From assembly GCF_001440395.1 (NCBI RefSeq), contig NZ_LLXZ01000139.1, positions 1 to 40,435 of the forward strand: a stretch of DNA of 40,435 nt, read 5' to 3'. This document shows positions 7,480-16,875 of this stretch, one piece after another. The notes beneath the pieces were generated by a model that ran no database searches, was not told the DNA's origin, and was given only the letters and a program-made list of their open reading frames with translations. This DNA comes from Bradyrhizobium jicamae (GTDB lineage: Bacteria; Pseudomonadota; Alphaproteobacteria; Rhizobiales; Xanthobacteraceae). Position 1 is the stretch's first letter, and each line of letters starts with the position of its first letter. The translations under genes were made by a program, and so were the position numbers.

Positions 7480-8541
7480 TTATTCCGCGGCCACCGTTGA
7501 CGCATGCAGGAAGCGGGCGACATCCTCCGGTACGAGCTGAATGCGTAAGGCTGCTCGGAGGACCTCGAGACCGAAAACGTGAAGATCTTCGTTGAAGTCG
7601 CCCAGCCGGGGCGACAGCGCGATCGCTTCGATGCCGGCGTCTGCTGCGCGCTGGGCCAGAACGGCGTACACCGTGTCCCCGGCGGTATCGGCATCGCGGG
7701 CGATGTAGAGACGACGCAGGCCAGATGGGAGCAGCATCGCTGAGAGGTGATTGGCTGAAAGCGCAGCCGCCGTTGGCATAGTCGGCAGCACGTAGCGTAG
7801 CGACAGCATGGTCTCGATACCCTCGCCGGCAGCGAGCACATCGTCCACCACGCCGAAGCGAACGGCGTTGCCGAGAAGATCGCCCATCGCCCGTCGTGGC
7901 GTATCGATCGGAGCCTTGCCGAGCCGAATCCGATCAAAGCCGCCGGGATCGAGCCAGGTCCGATGCACGCCGGTGATCCTGCCATCGAGATCCGTGACGC
8001 AAGCGATCATCGCTGGCCAGGTCTCGGTCGGCAGGTGCTCGTCCGGCCGATAGTAGCAGCGTGGATGAAAGCGCAGGCTGCCACCATGGTGCACGTAGGC
8101 TATCCCGCGACGCTGCAGATATCTCTCAACAAGGGTCCCCTGGATCGGGCTGGATATCGCAAAGAGCCTGCGGGCTGCCGCTTGCGAACCGGCTGGCACC
8201 GCCGGGCGATCGGGCTTCGAGACCAATTCCGGCTCGGTACGAGGCAGTCCCAGAAAGCGCGTCGCCTCCTTTGCCACCTCGCGGAAGTCGCGCAAACCAA
8301 GGCTTTCGCGAATGACGTCGAGGAGATCGCCATGCTCGCCCGTTGCAGCATCGGTCCACTTGCCGGCGGGACCCTTCCGTGATTCCTGGAGCCGCACGAA
8401 CATCGAGCGGCCCGGGGTATTGTGGACGTCGCCGACCAGCCAGTATCGGCCCTCCCGCTTGCCATTGGAGAGATAGTGTCGGCACACCGCCTCGGCCTCG
8501 CGCGCGAGGCGGCGTGCCAGTTCGCAAGGCTCGCGGGGCAT
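7480..8541 (-). CDS. Toprim domain protein (plasmid/ICE primase-like)
   Basis: A 353-residue protein with a Toprim fold in its C-terminal half: the glutamate motif A-A-G-E-G-I-E-T at about residues 237-244 and the D-x-D motif A-R-D-A-D-T-A-G-D at about 281-289. The N-terminal part, with W-L-V-G-D-V-H-N and W-T-D-A-A-T-G-E-H-G-D, matches the domain fused to Toprim in mobile elements but lacks an obvious zinc ribbon. It probably takes part in priming or DNA processing after transfer. The start overlaps the stop of the large methylase/helicase gene by one base (TGATG), indicating coupling. Family is clear; primase activity is inferred. Confidence 0.88.
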   Translation of the reverse strand: MPREPCELARRLAREAEAVCRHYLSNGKREGRYWLVGDVHNTPGRSMFVRLQESRKGPAGKWTDAATGEHGDLLDVIRESLGLRDFREVAKEATRFLGLPRTEPELVSKPDRPAVPAGSQAAARRLFAISSPIQGTLVERYLQRRGIAYVHHGGSLRFHPRCYYRPDEHLPTETWPAMIACVTDLDGRITGVHRTWLDPGGFDRIRLGKAPIDTPRRAMGDLLGNAVRFGVVDDVLAAGEGIETMLSLRYVLPTMPTAAALSANHLSAMLLPSGLRRLYIARDADTAGDTVYAVLAQRAADAGIEAIALSPRLGDFNEDLHVFGLEVLRAALRIQLVPEDVARFLHASTVAAE

Positions 8542-11500
8542 CAGGCGGCCTCCCGCGCACTGATGCGCGCGACCGGATAAGACTCGAGCACGTTCGACAG
8601 GACCTCGACGCCGCTCACATCCGTGGGTACGAACATGCGCAATTTCCAGGAGATGATCTCCCCAAAAAGGCCGTAAGTTCGCAGGCGATCGCGCATCGTG
8701 TCGTTGAATCCGGACAGTTCGATCCGGTATGCGCCCATCACCCGGACACGGCGAAGCTGGAGATCCTCGGCAAGATCGAGGACGGTCCGCCCCTCCATCA
8801 GCGCGGCAAAGGCAGCCTCCGGCGTCAGCGCGGGCGCGTCAGCCGCAAGGATGTTGGCGACCCAGGCAGCGGAGACCTTGCGCCCGATGATGCGTTCGCC
8901 CGCGTCAGTCTGGAGACGATAGACCCGGGTCGATTCGTTCGGCAGCCGCTTCCAGATGGGCAAGAGCAAGCCCGCTACAACATGGATCGTACTCTCCGTG
9001 AACTCGGGTACATCGGCGAGCTCCGCCAGCCAGGCGACGGTAAAGCGTTCGCGATCCGCATCGACCCAATGGCTTTCCGCCATCATGTTGAGGAAGACGC
9101 TTTGTTGCTCCATCGGCCGGATCAGGCGAACGCGCCGCTCGATCTCGCCGTCGTCGAGCATGAAACTCGGGGCTGGCTCCTGCACGGCGGAACGTCCCGA
9201 GCGCTCATTGATCAGCAGGACGGCTTGACGATCGGAAAGGCGAGCGAGAGCGTCATCCAGGCCCACAGGATGATTGCGCAGGCGCTGGGTAATCGTAAGC
9301 AGCCGGGTTTCGGCGCCTGTGCCGGGATGTGAATAAATCGTCCGCCGGTCGGTGACGACAAAGCTTTCCGCACGTAGCGTTTCCAGTCCGACGTCATAGG
9401 TGCCGGATGCGACCGCGCCCTCGATCCGAGCAGTCAATAGCTGCTCGAACGCGGTGAACAGAATGTTCTGTAGGTCGATGGTGAGCGCCAGCAGCCTGTT
9501 CAGGAAAGTCGTGATCGGCGGCAGTTCGTCCCTGAGCCCGTTGGTATCGGTCAGCTTCAGACCGGTCGAATCCTCGAACTTCTCGAGCGAGCAGCCGTCG
9601 ACCTTGCCTCGCGCGAGCAGCATGTAGAGCTGACGCAATGCGTCCCGGCCATACCGGCTTTCGAGGTTGTCCTCGGGGCGGAACAGGCCCTGCCCTCCGG
9701 TCTGGCGCTGGCCACGCGTAATGGCTCCCAACGTGTCGAGCCGGCGGGCAATCGTGCTGAGAAAGCGCTTTTCAGCCTTCACATCGGTCGCGATGGGACG
9801 AAACAGCGGCGGCTGGGCCTGGTTGGTCCGGTTGGTCCGGCCGAGCCCTTGGATCGCGGCGTCGGCCTTCCAGCCGGGCTCGAGCAGGTAATGGACGCGC
9901 AAGCGGCGATTTCGCGCGGACAGTTCAGCATGGTAGCTCCTACCGGTGCCGCCGGCGTCGGAGAACACCAGGATACGCTTGGCGTCATCCATAAAGGCCG
10001 AGCTTTCCGCGAGGTTGGCCGAGCCGGCCCGGTTTTCGACCACCAGCCGGCCGCCCTTGCGAACGATGCGGCGCGAGCGGCCGGTCACTTCGGCGACCAA
10101 GTCGGTGCCGAAGCGCTGGACGACTTGATCCAGAGCCCCAGGGACCGGAGGGAGCGAGGCAAGCTTCTCGATCAGACGGTCGCGGCGGGCGACCGCCTCC
10201 CGGCTCTCGACCGGTTGGCCGTCACGATAGACAGGCCGGGAGCAGAGGTTGCCGTCCGAGTCGGTGAAGGGCTCGTAGAGCTGGACCGGGAAGGAATGGG
10301 CGAGATAGTCGAGCACGTACTCACGCGGAGTGATGTCGACGCGGACGTCGCCCCACTCCTCGGTCGGGATATCGGCCAGCCGGCGCTCCATCAGGGCCTC
10401 GCCTGTCGAGACGATCTGGATGACGGCGGCGTGGCCGGCGTCGAGATCGCGCTCGATCGAGCGGATCAGCGACGGTGTCTTCATCGAAGTCAGGAGATGG
10501 CCGAAGAAGCGCTGCTTGGCGCTTTCAAAGGCCGATCGTGCCGCCGATTTGGCCTGCCCGTTCAACGTTCCGGTCTCGCCGGTGATGTTGGCGGCCCGCA
10601 TCGCCGCGTCGAGGTTGTTGTGAATGATGGCGAACGCATCGGCGTAGGCGTCGTAGATGCGAACCTGCTCCGGCGAAAGTTGATGCTCGATGAGCTCATA
10701 CTCGACGCCCTCGTAAGAGAGCGATCGAGCCGCGTAGAGACCGAGGGCCTTGAGATCGCGCGCCAACACCTCCATCGCCGCGACCCCGCCCTCCTCGATC
10801 GCCTCGACGAATTCTGCCCTGGTGGCGAACGGGAAATCATCCCCGCCCCACAATCCCAGTCGCTGTACATAAGCCAGATTGTGCACCGTGGTGGCGCCGG
10901 TTGCCGACACATACACCACACGCGCGTTCGGCAAAGCGTGCTGCAGCCTCAGCCCCGCACGCCCCTGCTGAGAGGCCGCCTGGTCGCCACGTTCGCCCTT
11001 GCCCCCCACCGCATTCTGCATGGCGTGGCTCTCGTCAAAGACGATCACTCCGTCGAAGTCGGAGCCTAACCATTCGACGATCTGCCGAACCCGCGAAAGC
11101 TTTTCACCGCGCTCATCGGTGCGCAGCGTAGCGTAGGTGGTAAATAGGACGCCTTCCGAAAGCCGGATCGGCGTGCCCTGCCCGAAACGCGAAAGCGGCG
11201 TCACAAGCAGTCGCTCCATGCCGAGCGACGACCAGTCGCGCTGCGCGTCCTCGATCAGCTTGTCGGATTTGCTGATCCAGACCGCACGGCGGCGGCCATT
11301 CAACCAATTGTCGAGCAGGATGCCGGCGACCTGCCGCCCCTTGCCCGCGCCGGTGCCATCTCCCAAGAACCAGCCGCGGCGAAACCGGACGGCGTTCTCT
11401 GCGTCCTCGCGCGCGGCCGCCACGACGTCAAACGTCGCATCAACCGTCCAGGAGCCCGCAAGAAGTTCGGAATGCGCTTCGCCAGCGTAGATGACGCTCT

Positions 11501-12863
11501 CAAGCTGGGCGTCCGACAGGCTGCCATTCGCCACGAGACCGGCTGGCAGATGCGGCCGATAGGAAGGTCTTGGCGGCGCGACGGATGCCATTGCAGCCGA
11601 CTGCACGAGCTTGGTCGGATGCGCCTGCGCGTCCGCAATGCGGACCGATTGCAATCCGTATTCCTCATAAAGCGCATCGGTAAGCCGGGCACCTTCCGGC
11701 GGCGACCATTCGACTATTTCGTATGCGAGCTCTACGCTTTCTGGCGCGGCGATGCCCGAAGTAGAGAATAGGCGTGGCGCGGAAGTGCCGAGGGATCGAG
11801 ACTTCTCGGGGTGTCTGCCGACGTCGATCACGACAGGGGCGGCAACAGGCAACCTCGGAGGCGCATGCTGGGCCACCCAGCCGAGCAAGGTAGCGACATC
11901 GCCCGCCATGCCGAGCGAGGCCGGCAAGACGTTCGGGTCCGCCGCGGGCTGCTTGTCGATCACAAGCAGCCTTGTGTCGGTTTGAGTTCCGTGTTTCGCG
12001 TAAGCGGCACCGTCGACCGCGGCAGAGAAAACAACACGCCCGCGTTCCTGAAAGCGTACGAAGGCATCTCGCCATGCCGGACTGTCCGGCGCGAAGCTTG
12101 CACCGGTGATGGCGACCAGACGCCCACCGTCGCAAAGGCGCGCCAAGGCCGAAGCAATGTGCCGAAGCGCCGCGTCCGCCATTCGTCGATCGACATTCGC
12201 CAGCGCCGAGAACGGCGGGTTCATCAAGACGACGCTAGGTACGAAACCAGCTTTGAGGTGATCATCGATCTGGGTGGCGTCGAACCGGGTGACCTCAACG
12301 CCGGCGAACAGATGATGGAGCAATGCCGCACGGGGTTCGGCCAGCTCGTTCAATATCAGGCCGCCGCCGGCGAGCTCGGCGAAGATGGCGAGCAAGCCTG
12401 TCCCCGCGGACGGCTCCAGGATGCGGTCGGCGGGTGTAATGGCGGCTGCGGTACATGCGACCAGTCCCAGCGGGATCGGCGTCGAGAATTGTTGAAGCGC
12501 CTGGCTGTCCTCGGAACGCCGCGTATGGGTCGGCAGACAGCTCGCGATTTTCGCAAGCATCGGCAGCATCGCGGCCGTTGAGCCGGCCTTGGTCCGGATG
12601 GCCGGACCGAACTTGCGAAGGAATAGAACGGTGGCCGCCTCGCAGGTGTCATAGGCGGTCTTCCAATTCCAGGCACCGGCCCCGTCCGAGGCGCCGAAGG
12701 CAGCCTCCATGGCGCCACGCAGGACCACGGCATCGATGCGCCGGCCGCGTTCGAGATCGGTCAAGAGCTGTCGCGCAGCCCTGACCGCAGCGGAGGTGAT
12801 AGTTGCAGCGGCACGCATCGAGAGCGGCGCCGCGGCAACGCCGCCGGCGAGAGATTCGGTCAT
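8541..12863 (-). CDS. Strawberry-notch-like methyltransferase/SF2 helicase fusion
   Basis: A 1440-residue protein starting at the ATG at 12863 (M-T-E-S-L-A-G-G). The frame is open 56 codons further, but homologues start here. An N-terminal Rossmann methylase has E-P-S-A-G-T-G-L-L at about residues 150-158 and N-P-P-F at 215-218. An SF2 helicase/ATPase follows, with Walker A G-D-G-T-G-A-G-K-G-R at about 501-510, Walker B D-E-S-H at 610-613, and the Q-G-L-G-R-T-N-R finger near 1005-1012, as in the Sbno family. These giant proteins are ICE and plasmid hallmarks, probably protecting or remodelling incoming DNA. It is cotranscribed with Toprim downstream and lies 12 bases after the parB stop. Confidence 0.9.
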   Translation of the reverse strand: MTESLAGGVAAAPLSMRAAATITSAAVRAARQLLTDLERGRRIDAVVLRGAMEAAFGASDGAGAWNWKTAYDTCEAATVLFLRKFGPAIRTKAGSTAAMLPMLAKIASCLPTHTRRSEDSQALQQFSTPIPLGLVACTAAAITPADRILEPSAGTGLLAIFAELAGGGLILNELAEPRAALLHHLFAGVEVTRFDATQIDDHLKAGFVPSVVLMNPPFSALANVDRRMADAALRHIASALARLCDGGRLVAITGASFAPDSPAWRDAFVRFQERGRVVFSAAVDGAAYAKHGTQTDTRLLVIDKQPAADPNVLPASLGMAGDVATLLGWVAQHAPPRLPVAAPVVIDVGRHPEKSRSLGTSAPRLFSTSGIAAPESVELAYEIVEWSPPEGARLTDALYEEYGLQSVRIADAQAHPTKLVQSAAMASVAPPRPSYRPHLPAGLVANGSLSDAQLESVIYAGEAHSELLAGSWTVDATFDVVAAAREDAENAVRFRRGWFLGDGTGAGKGRQVAGILLDNWLNGRRRAVWISKSDKLIEDAQRDWSSLGMERLLVTPLSRFGQGTPIRLSEGVLFTTYATLRTDERGEKLSRVRQIVEWLGSDFDGVIVFDESHAMQNAVGGKGERGDQAASQQGRAGLRLQHALPNARVVYVSATGATTVHNLAYVQRLGLWGGDDFPFATRAEFVEAIEEGGVAAMEVLARDLKALGLYAARSLSYEGVEYELIEHQLSPEQVRIYDAYADAFAIIHNNLDAAMRAANITGETGTLNGQAKSAARSAFESAKQRFFGHLLTSMKTPSLIRSIERDLDAGHAAVIQIVSTGEALMERRLADIPTEEWGDVRVDITPREYVLDYLAHSFPVQLYEPFTDSDGNLCSRPVYRDGQPVESREAVARRDRLIEKLASLPPVPGALDQVVQRFGTDLVAEVTGRSRRIVRKGGRLVVENRAGSANLAESSAFMDDAKRILVFSDAGGTGRSYHAELSARNRRLRVHYLLEPGWKADAAIQGLGRTNRTNQAQPPLFRPIATDVKAEKRFLSTIARRLDTLGAITRGQRQTGGQGLFRPEDNLESRYGRDALRQLYMLLARGKVDGCSLEKFEDSTGLKLTDTNGLRDELPPITTFLNRLLALTIDLQNILFTAFEQLLTARIEGAVASGTYDVGLETLRAESFVVTDRRTIYSHPGTGAETRLLTITQRLRNHPVGLDDALARLSDRQAVLLINERSGRSAVQEPAPSFMLDDGEIERRVRLIRPMEQQSVFLNMMAESHWVDADRERFTVAWLAELADVPEFTESTIHVVAGLLLPIWKRLPNESTRVYRLQTDAGERIIGRKVSAAWVANILAADAPALTPEAAFAALMEGRTVLDLAEDLQLRRVRVMGAYRIELSGFNDTMRDRLRTYGLFGEIISWKLRMFVPTDVSGVEVLSNVLESYPVARISAREAA

Positions 12864-13042
12864 GGGATTTCTTTCGGAGAGCAGGAACGGGTCGAACCGC
12901 CCGGCGCTCTCCTCAAGACCGCGGCGATTCAAACCCTTCCCGGCCACACTCTCGCTCTCAGCCTCGGCCATCAGAATGGGCACCGGCGCTGTGCACCGGT
13001 CCCCGAGCAAGCGTAGGACAGCCGGAGCCACCCCTTATGCTG

Positions 13043-15160
13043 TCACTCAGCCGCGTCGAGCTGTTGCGGATCCTCGTCGCTGGCGTTCTCCGGATCCTCC
13101 TCATCAGCGAGGAATTCTGGCAGTGGGCCCGCTTCACCCTCCTGTTCCGATGGCGACAAAACGGGGTCAACGAGACGCAGCGGCTCGGGCAACCAGCCCG
13201 ATCCATCCAGGAGACGCTCGGCTTCCTTGGCCATGTCCGCCTTCTTCAGATGGTCGATCAGTTGCGCCGACGACTCGCCTTTGGCTTCCCTCACCGCCTC
13301 GAGAATGCGAGGCTTCGTGACTCGGCCGAGATAGTTATCGACGGTTGGTCTCCAGCCAGCCTGCACCATGTCGAGTCCGGCGGCGCGCGCTAGCACGTTG
13401 GCCTGGTCGAGACGCGTGCGGACGCCGTGGGCTGAGACGCGACCCTGATTGTAACGATTGGCCGGCTCATAGACGGCGTTGACCGCAAAGGACGCACAGT
13501 GGGCGAACAGCGATGCCTGTGCACCACCATCGAGAGCCGTCAGCGCACCCCAGAGATCGTTCTCGCTCTTCGGCAACCGTGCCTTCCAGGCCTCATGCCG
13601 CACCTCGACAGCCCTAGTCGAGACACTTTCCCTCAGCCCCGGAGCTTGAGCGGGAAAGGTTGGCGTGCGCAGCCCGATCTCAAGGCAGCTCCCGGACGAA
13701 GCAAACCGGTAAAAGGCCGTCAGCACGAAGTTGTGCAGCACCGCCTGGAACGCGATCGCAGGATTTTCGGCCAGCGCATCCCGCAATGCCAGCGTACGGT
13801 GCGCCGTCAGTTCGATGATGAGGCGATCCGGCAATGGCCTTGCCGGGTCTTCATCATCCTCCTCCGGTTCGGTCGGTGCGCCGGCGACCGAGATCGCTGT
13901 GCGCGTCGCGGAACCAGCAGCTTCCTGCCCTTCAGTCGGCGGCGCATCGGTGCCCCGCTCGACTTTGAATTCGCGCGCAGGCACCTCATCCTCGGGCCGG
14001 ACATAGCCTCGATCGATGCACAGCCGTCCTTCGGAATCGATGCTGACGAAGACGCCGGCTCGGGCAATCTCGGCCGGATCGTAAGTTTCCGGCCGGTCTT
14101 CAAGCGCCAGCAGCGCAGCCTCGATCGCGCCAAGACGCTGGTCGACCTCTTCGGGCAGCTCATCCGCATCCTGACATTCGGCTTCGAGCTTGGCCTGCTC
14201 GGCGTTGAGAGCGTCGATGGTAGCCTGCTCCTCGGGCGTGAGATCGACAGGTTGGCCTTCCAGCTCGCGCAGGCGTGTCGTGTGGCCGTAGGAGAAGTCA
14301 ACTGCGACTGAGATCCATTTCCATCCTTCCGCACCAATGGCTTCCGCCTCGGCTTTGAGCTTCTCCGTGACAAGACGGTCGAGCAGAGCAACGTCCTGAA
14401 GCCAGCCGCCATCATCGTGTTCGAACAGGTCGCGGAGAACGCCGCCACCTGCCTGCTGGTAAACATCGAGCCCAATGAACTGCACGCGGCGATCGGAAGC
14501 CCTCACGGTATTTTCGGTCAGCATCCGTCGGATCTGATAGGGTTCATCGTAGCCCGAGCGGCTGACATTCTCCCAGACCTGTTCCTGCCGCATCTGATCC
14601 GCGGTGACTGAAAACGCCATGAGCTGCTCGAGGGTCATGCCGTCTTCGGCATAGACGTCGTGCAGCTTTGGCGACACGGACGCCAGCCGGAGGCGTTGCT
14701 TCACAACGGCCGGCGTCACGAAGTGCCGAGCCGCGATATCCTCCTCGGACATGCCAGAGCCACTAAGAGTTTGGAAGGCTCGGAACTGATCGAGCGGATG
14801 AAGACCTACCCGCTCATCATTTTCGGCAAGCGAATCGTCTTCGGCAATGCCCCCCTCGCGCACCACGCACGGAACGGCTTGCGTCTTTGCCATGCGCTTC
14901 TGCTTGACGAGAAGTTCCAGCGCGCGATAGCGCCGGCCGCCCGCCGGCACCTCAAACATGCCGGTTTCATTACCTTCCGCGTCCACGACCGCCCGGACGT
15001 TGAGACTTTGCAGGAGCGTACGCTGCGCGATACTTTCGGCGAGGTGCTCGATCGAAACGCCCGCTTTCACGCGCCGCACATTCGACTGGCTGAGCACCAG
15101 CTTGTTGAACGGAATGTCGCGTGAGGGCGAAAGCGTGATCTTTTGGACGGCCTTCGTCAT
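13043..15160 (-). CDS. parB: Large ParB/Spo0J-type nuclease or partition protein
   Basis: A 705-residue ParB-like protein starting at ATG 15160 (M-T-K-A-V-Q-K-I-T-L), with GGAG seven bases upstream. The ParB N-domain shows S-Q-S-N-V-R-R at about residues 24-30, the nucleotide-binding A-G-G-R-R-Y-R-A at 73-80, and E-N-D-E-R-V-G-L-H-P at about 113-122. A helix-turn-helix follows at about 136-160. The remaining 500 residues include an acidic, possibly coiled segment near 315-360 and a C-terminal domain shared with other large ICE ParB proteins. With no parA found here, it may act in DNA processing rather than classical partition. A conserved leader precedes it. Confidence 0.9.
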   Translation of the reverse strand: MTKAVQKITLSPSRDIPFNKLVLSQSNVRRVKAGVSIEHLAESIAQRTLLQSLNVRAVVDAEGNETGMFEVPAGGRRYRALELLVKQKRMAKTQAVPCVVREGGIAEDDSLAENDERVGLHPLDQFRAFQTLSGSGMSEEDIAARHFVTPAVVKQRLRLASVSPKLHDVYAEDGMTLEQLMAFSVTADQMRQEQVWENVSRSGYDEPYQIRRMLTENTVRASDRRVQFIGLDVYQQAGGGVLRDLFEHDDGGWLQDVALLDRLVTEKLKAEAEAIGAEGWKWISVAVDFSYGHTTRLRELEGQPVDLTPEEQATIDALNAEQAKLEAECQDADELPEEVDQRLGAIEAALLALEDRPETYDPAEIARAGVFVSIDSEGRLCIDRGYVRPEDEVPAREFKVERGTDAPPTEGQEAAGSATRTAISVAGAPTEPEEDDEDPARPLPDRLIIELTAHRTLALRDALAENPAIAFQAVLHNFVLTAFYRFASSGSCLEIGLRTPTFPAQAPGLRESVSTRAVEVRHEAWKARLPKSENDLWGALTALDGGAQASLFAHCASFAVNAVYEPANRYNQGRVSAHGVRTRLDQANVLARAAGLDMVQAGWRPTVDNYLGRVTKPRILEAVREAKGESSAQLIDHLKKADMAKEAERLLDGSGWLPEPLRLVDPVLSPSEQEGEAGPLPEFLADEEDPENASDEDPQQLDAAE

Positions 15161-15245
15161 GTCGATTCTCCACGACGGGCGGCCGGGAGCCTCTCTCTCG
15201 GCCTCCAACCCGTCGCGAAAACCGCATCTCCCCTCTCACTCTCGT
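15161..15245 (-). promoter_or_regulatory. Structured 5' leader of parB, duplicated upstream of ardC
   Basis: The 85 bases before the parB start closely resemble those before ardC (16223-16305). Shared blocks in the sense direction are GAGAGTGAGAG, CGACGGGTT, GAGAGAGGCT and CCCGTCG followed by GGAGA as ribosome site. CGACGGG can pair with CCCGTCG, enclosing a second small stem and placing the ribosome site right after the helix. A cis-acting RNA or protein-binding leader is inferred. Confidence 0.55.
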
Positions 15246-15268
15246 TTCCGAAGCGACTGGTGAGATCT

Positions 15269-16222
15269 TCACGCTGCTTCCTGCTCCGCTCTCTCGAACG
15301 TTACGTCAACAACGGACTCCGGCAGAAAGCCAAGCAGATAATCCGCAACCTTGCTGGCTTGTGAGGCAGCTCGCACGATCGCGCGATTGTCCTCGCGCAG
15401 CACCTCGAGCCAGGAGCCGATATAGTCGGCATGTCGCACCGTCGGTAGGATACCGAGCGACGCGCAACTAAACGCAGCCGATATCTCCGCGATCAACTCT
15501 TCAAAAGCATACTTCTTGGTACCGTAACCACCTGACAAGTCGCGATTGAGACGTGATGGATGACCGCTGGCATGCGCCAGCTCATGCAAGGCGGTTCGGT
15601 GCCAATTGATAGGCTCGAAATAGGCTTGTGGCGGAGGCACCTTCACATAGTCTTCTGCCGGCGCATAGAATGCGCGGTTGCCGCCGATGCGGAAGTTGAT
15701 GCCGGTCGCCTTAATGAGCTTTTCGACCCGGGGCTCGATCAGACCTGGCGGCGGAGGCGGCGCCGTCGTCGTGATCTCCGAAGGCAGGTCCTCGCATTGA
15801 TCCGTATTAAAGACCGTGAAACGCTTCAAGAATGGGATGGCCTGCGCTTCGTCGCCCGTTTCGCTCGCGCGCCGCTTTTCGTCGACCGATACAAAACGAT
15901 CGGCATAGACCACGGTCGTTCCGCGCTCGCCCTTGCGAACGTGACCACCGAGCGACAGAGCCTGCCGGAAGGTAAGCCAACTCTGACCTGTGAATGCGTG
16001 TTCGGTGGCGGCGCCCCAGAGGATCAGAATATTGATGCCGCTGTATTGACGACCGGTCGCGGCGCTTTTCGGCATGGCCAAGCACGCCTTCGCCGCGGTG
16101 CCCCAAGGCTGCACCCATGGCACTCGGCCCGCCTCAAGTTCGCCGATGATCTTGTTTATGATATCGTCATAAAGGCTCGCTCGGTCCTCACCGGCACGCG
16201 CCCGAGGATAGTGTCTGGACAT
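15269..16222 (-). CDS. ardC: ArdC-like anti-restriction protein with zincin domain
   Basis: A 317-residue protein with the two ArdC domains. The N-terminal single-strand DNA-binding domain (about residues 15-140) contains P-W-V-Q-P-W and N-I-L-I-L-W-G. The C-terminal zincin-like metallopeptidase domain has the zinc motif H-E-L-A-H-A-S-G-H at 213-221 and a downstream glutamate in Y-A-F-E-E-L-I-A-E. ArdC proteins protect plasmid DNA from restriction as it enters a new cell as single strands. A six-proline run at about 155-160 links the domains. GGAG lies seven bases before the ATG, inside a leader shared with parB. It is the most upstream gene of the minus-strand block. Confidence 0.9.
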   Translation of the reverse strand: MSRHYPRARAGEDRASLYDDIINKIIGELEAGRVPWVQPWGTAAKACLAMPKSAATGRQYSGINILILWGAATEHAFTGQSWLTFRQALSLGGHVRKGERGTTVVYADRFVSVDEKRRASETGDEAQAIPFLKRFTVFNTDQCEDLPSEITTTAPPPPPGLIEPRVEKLIKATGINFRIGGNRAFYAPAEDYVKVPPPQAYFEPINWHRTALHELAHASGHPSRLNRDLSGGYGTKKYAFEELIAEISAAFSCASLGILPTVRHADYIGSWLEVLREDNRAIVRAASQASKVADYLLGFLPESVVDVTFERAEQEAA

Positions 16223-16305
16223 CGCGGATCTCCGCGACGGGCGCCGCGAGCCTCTCTCGCAGCCTGTAACCCGTCACGGCAAAACCCGGCCGGCACTCTT
16301 ACTCT
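16223..16305 (-). promoter_or_regulatory. Structured 5' leader of ardC, homologous to the parB leader
   Basis: The same ordered blocks as before parB are present: GAGAGTAAGAG, GACGGGTT, GCGAGAGAGGCTCGC (itself a five-base stem with a short loop) and CCCGTC, then GGAGATCCGCG before the ATG. GACGGG pairs with CCCGTC while the inner stem differs from the parB copy. A weaker relative with CACTCT/CTCTCG blocks may lie upstream of the methylase/helicase start at about 12864-12965. Confidence 0.55.
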
Positions 16306-16875
16306 CGGGCTCTGTCCGCGCGGAAACGTCGCCGTGTGACTAACGAGGCCGTTGGCCCTCGCCGCACGCACGACGGTGAGGACGAGGAATCTGCGAGGCG
16401 AGCCGCCTTCCGTCTCATTTCTTCATGCGATATGGCCTTACCTGCTTGGGGCCGCAGGCCCTGATCAGGCGTGCGCGAACGCGCATCGCCCGACTGAAAT
16501 GGCACCCGGAGAGCGTGAGCATAGCGACCCGAAGGGGCACGCGGGTCCGAGTGCAGCAACGAGACCGGTTAACAGCGGCACCCGGGAACGGGGCAGTGAT
16601 AGCGATCGCCGAAGGCGAGCCCCTTTCCCGAGTGCCCCCGGCGAGGAGCTCCGCAGTCTCTGCGCGAGGGATCGAAGCCGGATGGCCGAGACGCAAAGCG
16701 GCTCGGTTCACGAGAGCCCGGTGCGGCGAAGCCGCACGCGCCCCTAACGAGAAGCGGGCAGTCGCGGTCGCATTGCACGCCAGACATTGCTCTCTCGTTA
16801 TTGCGAATTCCAGCCCTGTGCTAACGGGGGAACGAATAACGGACACAAGGATTCGTCGTATCAGGAGCTATCTCA
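16306..16875. other. Non-coding boundary region between ICE core and cargo
   Basis: No believable gene: long frames exist on both strands but lack ribosome sites and follow the GC-rich repeats. The stretch contains an 82-base repeat copy (16564-16645) and a perfect hairpin with GAA loop, GTGCGGC-GAA-GCCGCAC, at 16721-16737. It separates the minus-strand ICE genes from plus-strand cargo genes, so it probably also holds the promoters of ardC and of the small gene at 16876. Confidence 0.6.
16564..16645 (+). repeat. Structured direct repeat, copy 1
   Basis: ACCGGTTAAC, a 17-base variable spacer, GGGCAGTGATAGCG, a short stem with GAA loop (CGCC-GAA-GGCG), then CGAGTGCCCCCGGCGAG. The same order of blocks occurs in the same orientation at 35533-35616. 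The hairpin arms differ between copies but pairing is kept. Confidence 0.65.

Noticed and set aside
8343..9332. Open frame of 329 codons on the plus strand
   Set aside because: Antisense shadow of the Toprim and methylase/helicase genes in GC-rich DNA.
9849..11069. Open frame of 406 codons on the plus strand
   Set aside because: Lies wholly antisense to the methylase/helicase gene, whose motifs are intact; no ribosome site or recognisable domain.
14958..15263. Open frames on the plus strand over the parB start
   Set aside because: Shadow of parB and of its GC-rich leader.
16415..16846. Open frame of 143 codons on the minus strand, and 155 codons on the plus strand, in the boundary region
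   Set aside because: They run through repeat and hairpin sequence, are Arg/Ala-rich, and have no ribosome site; treated as non-coding.
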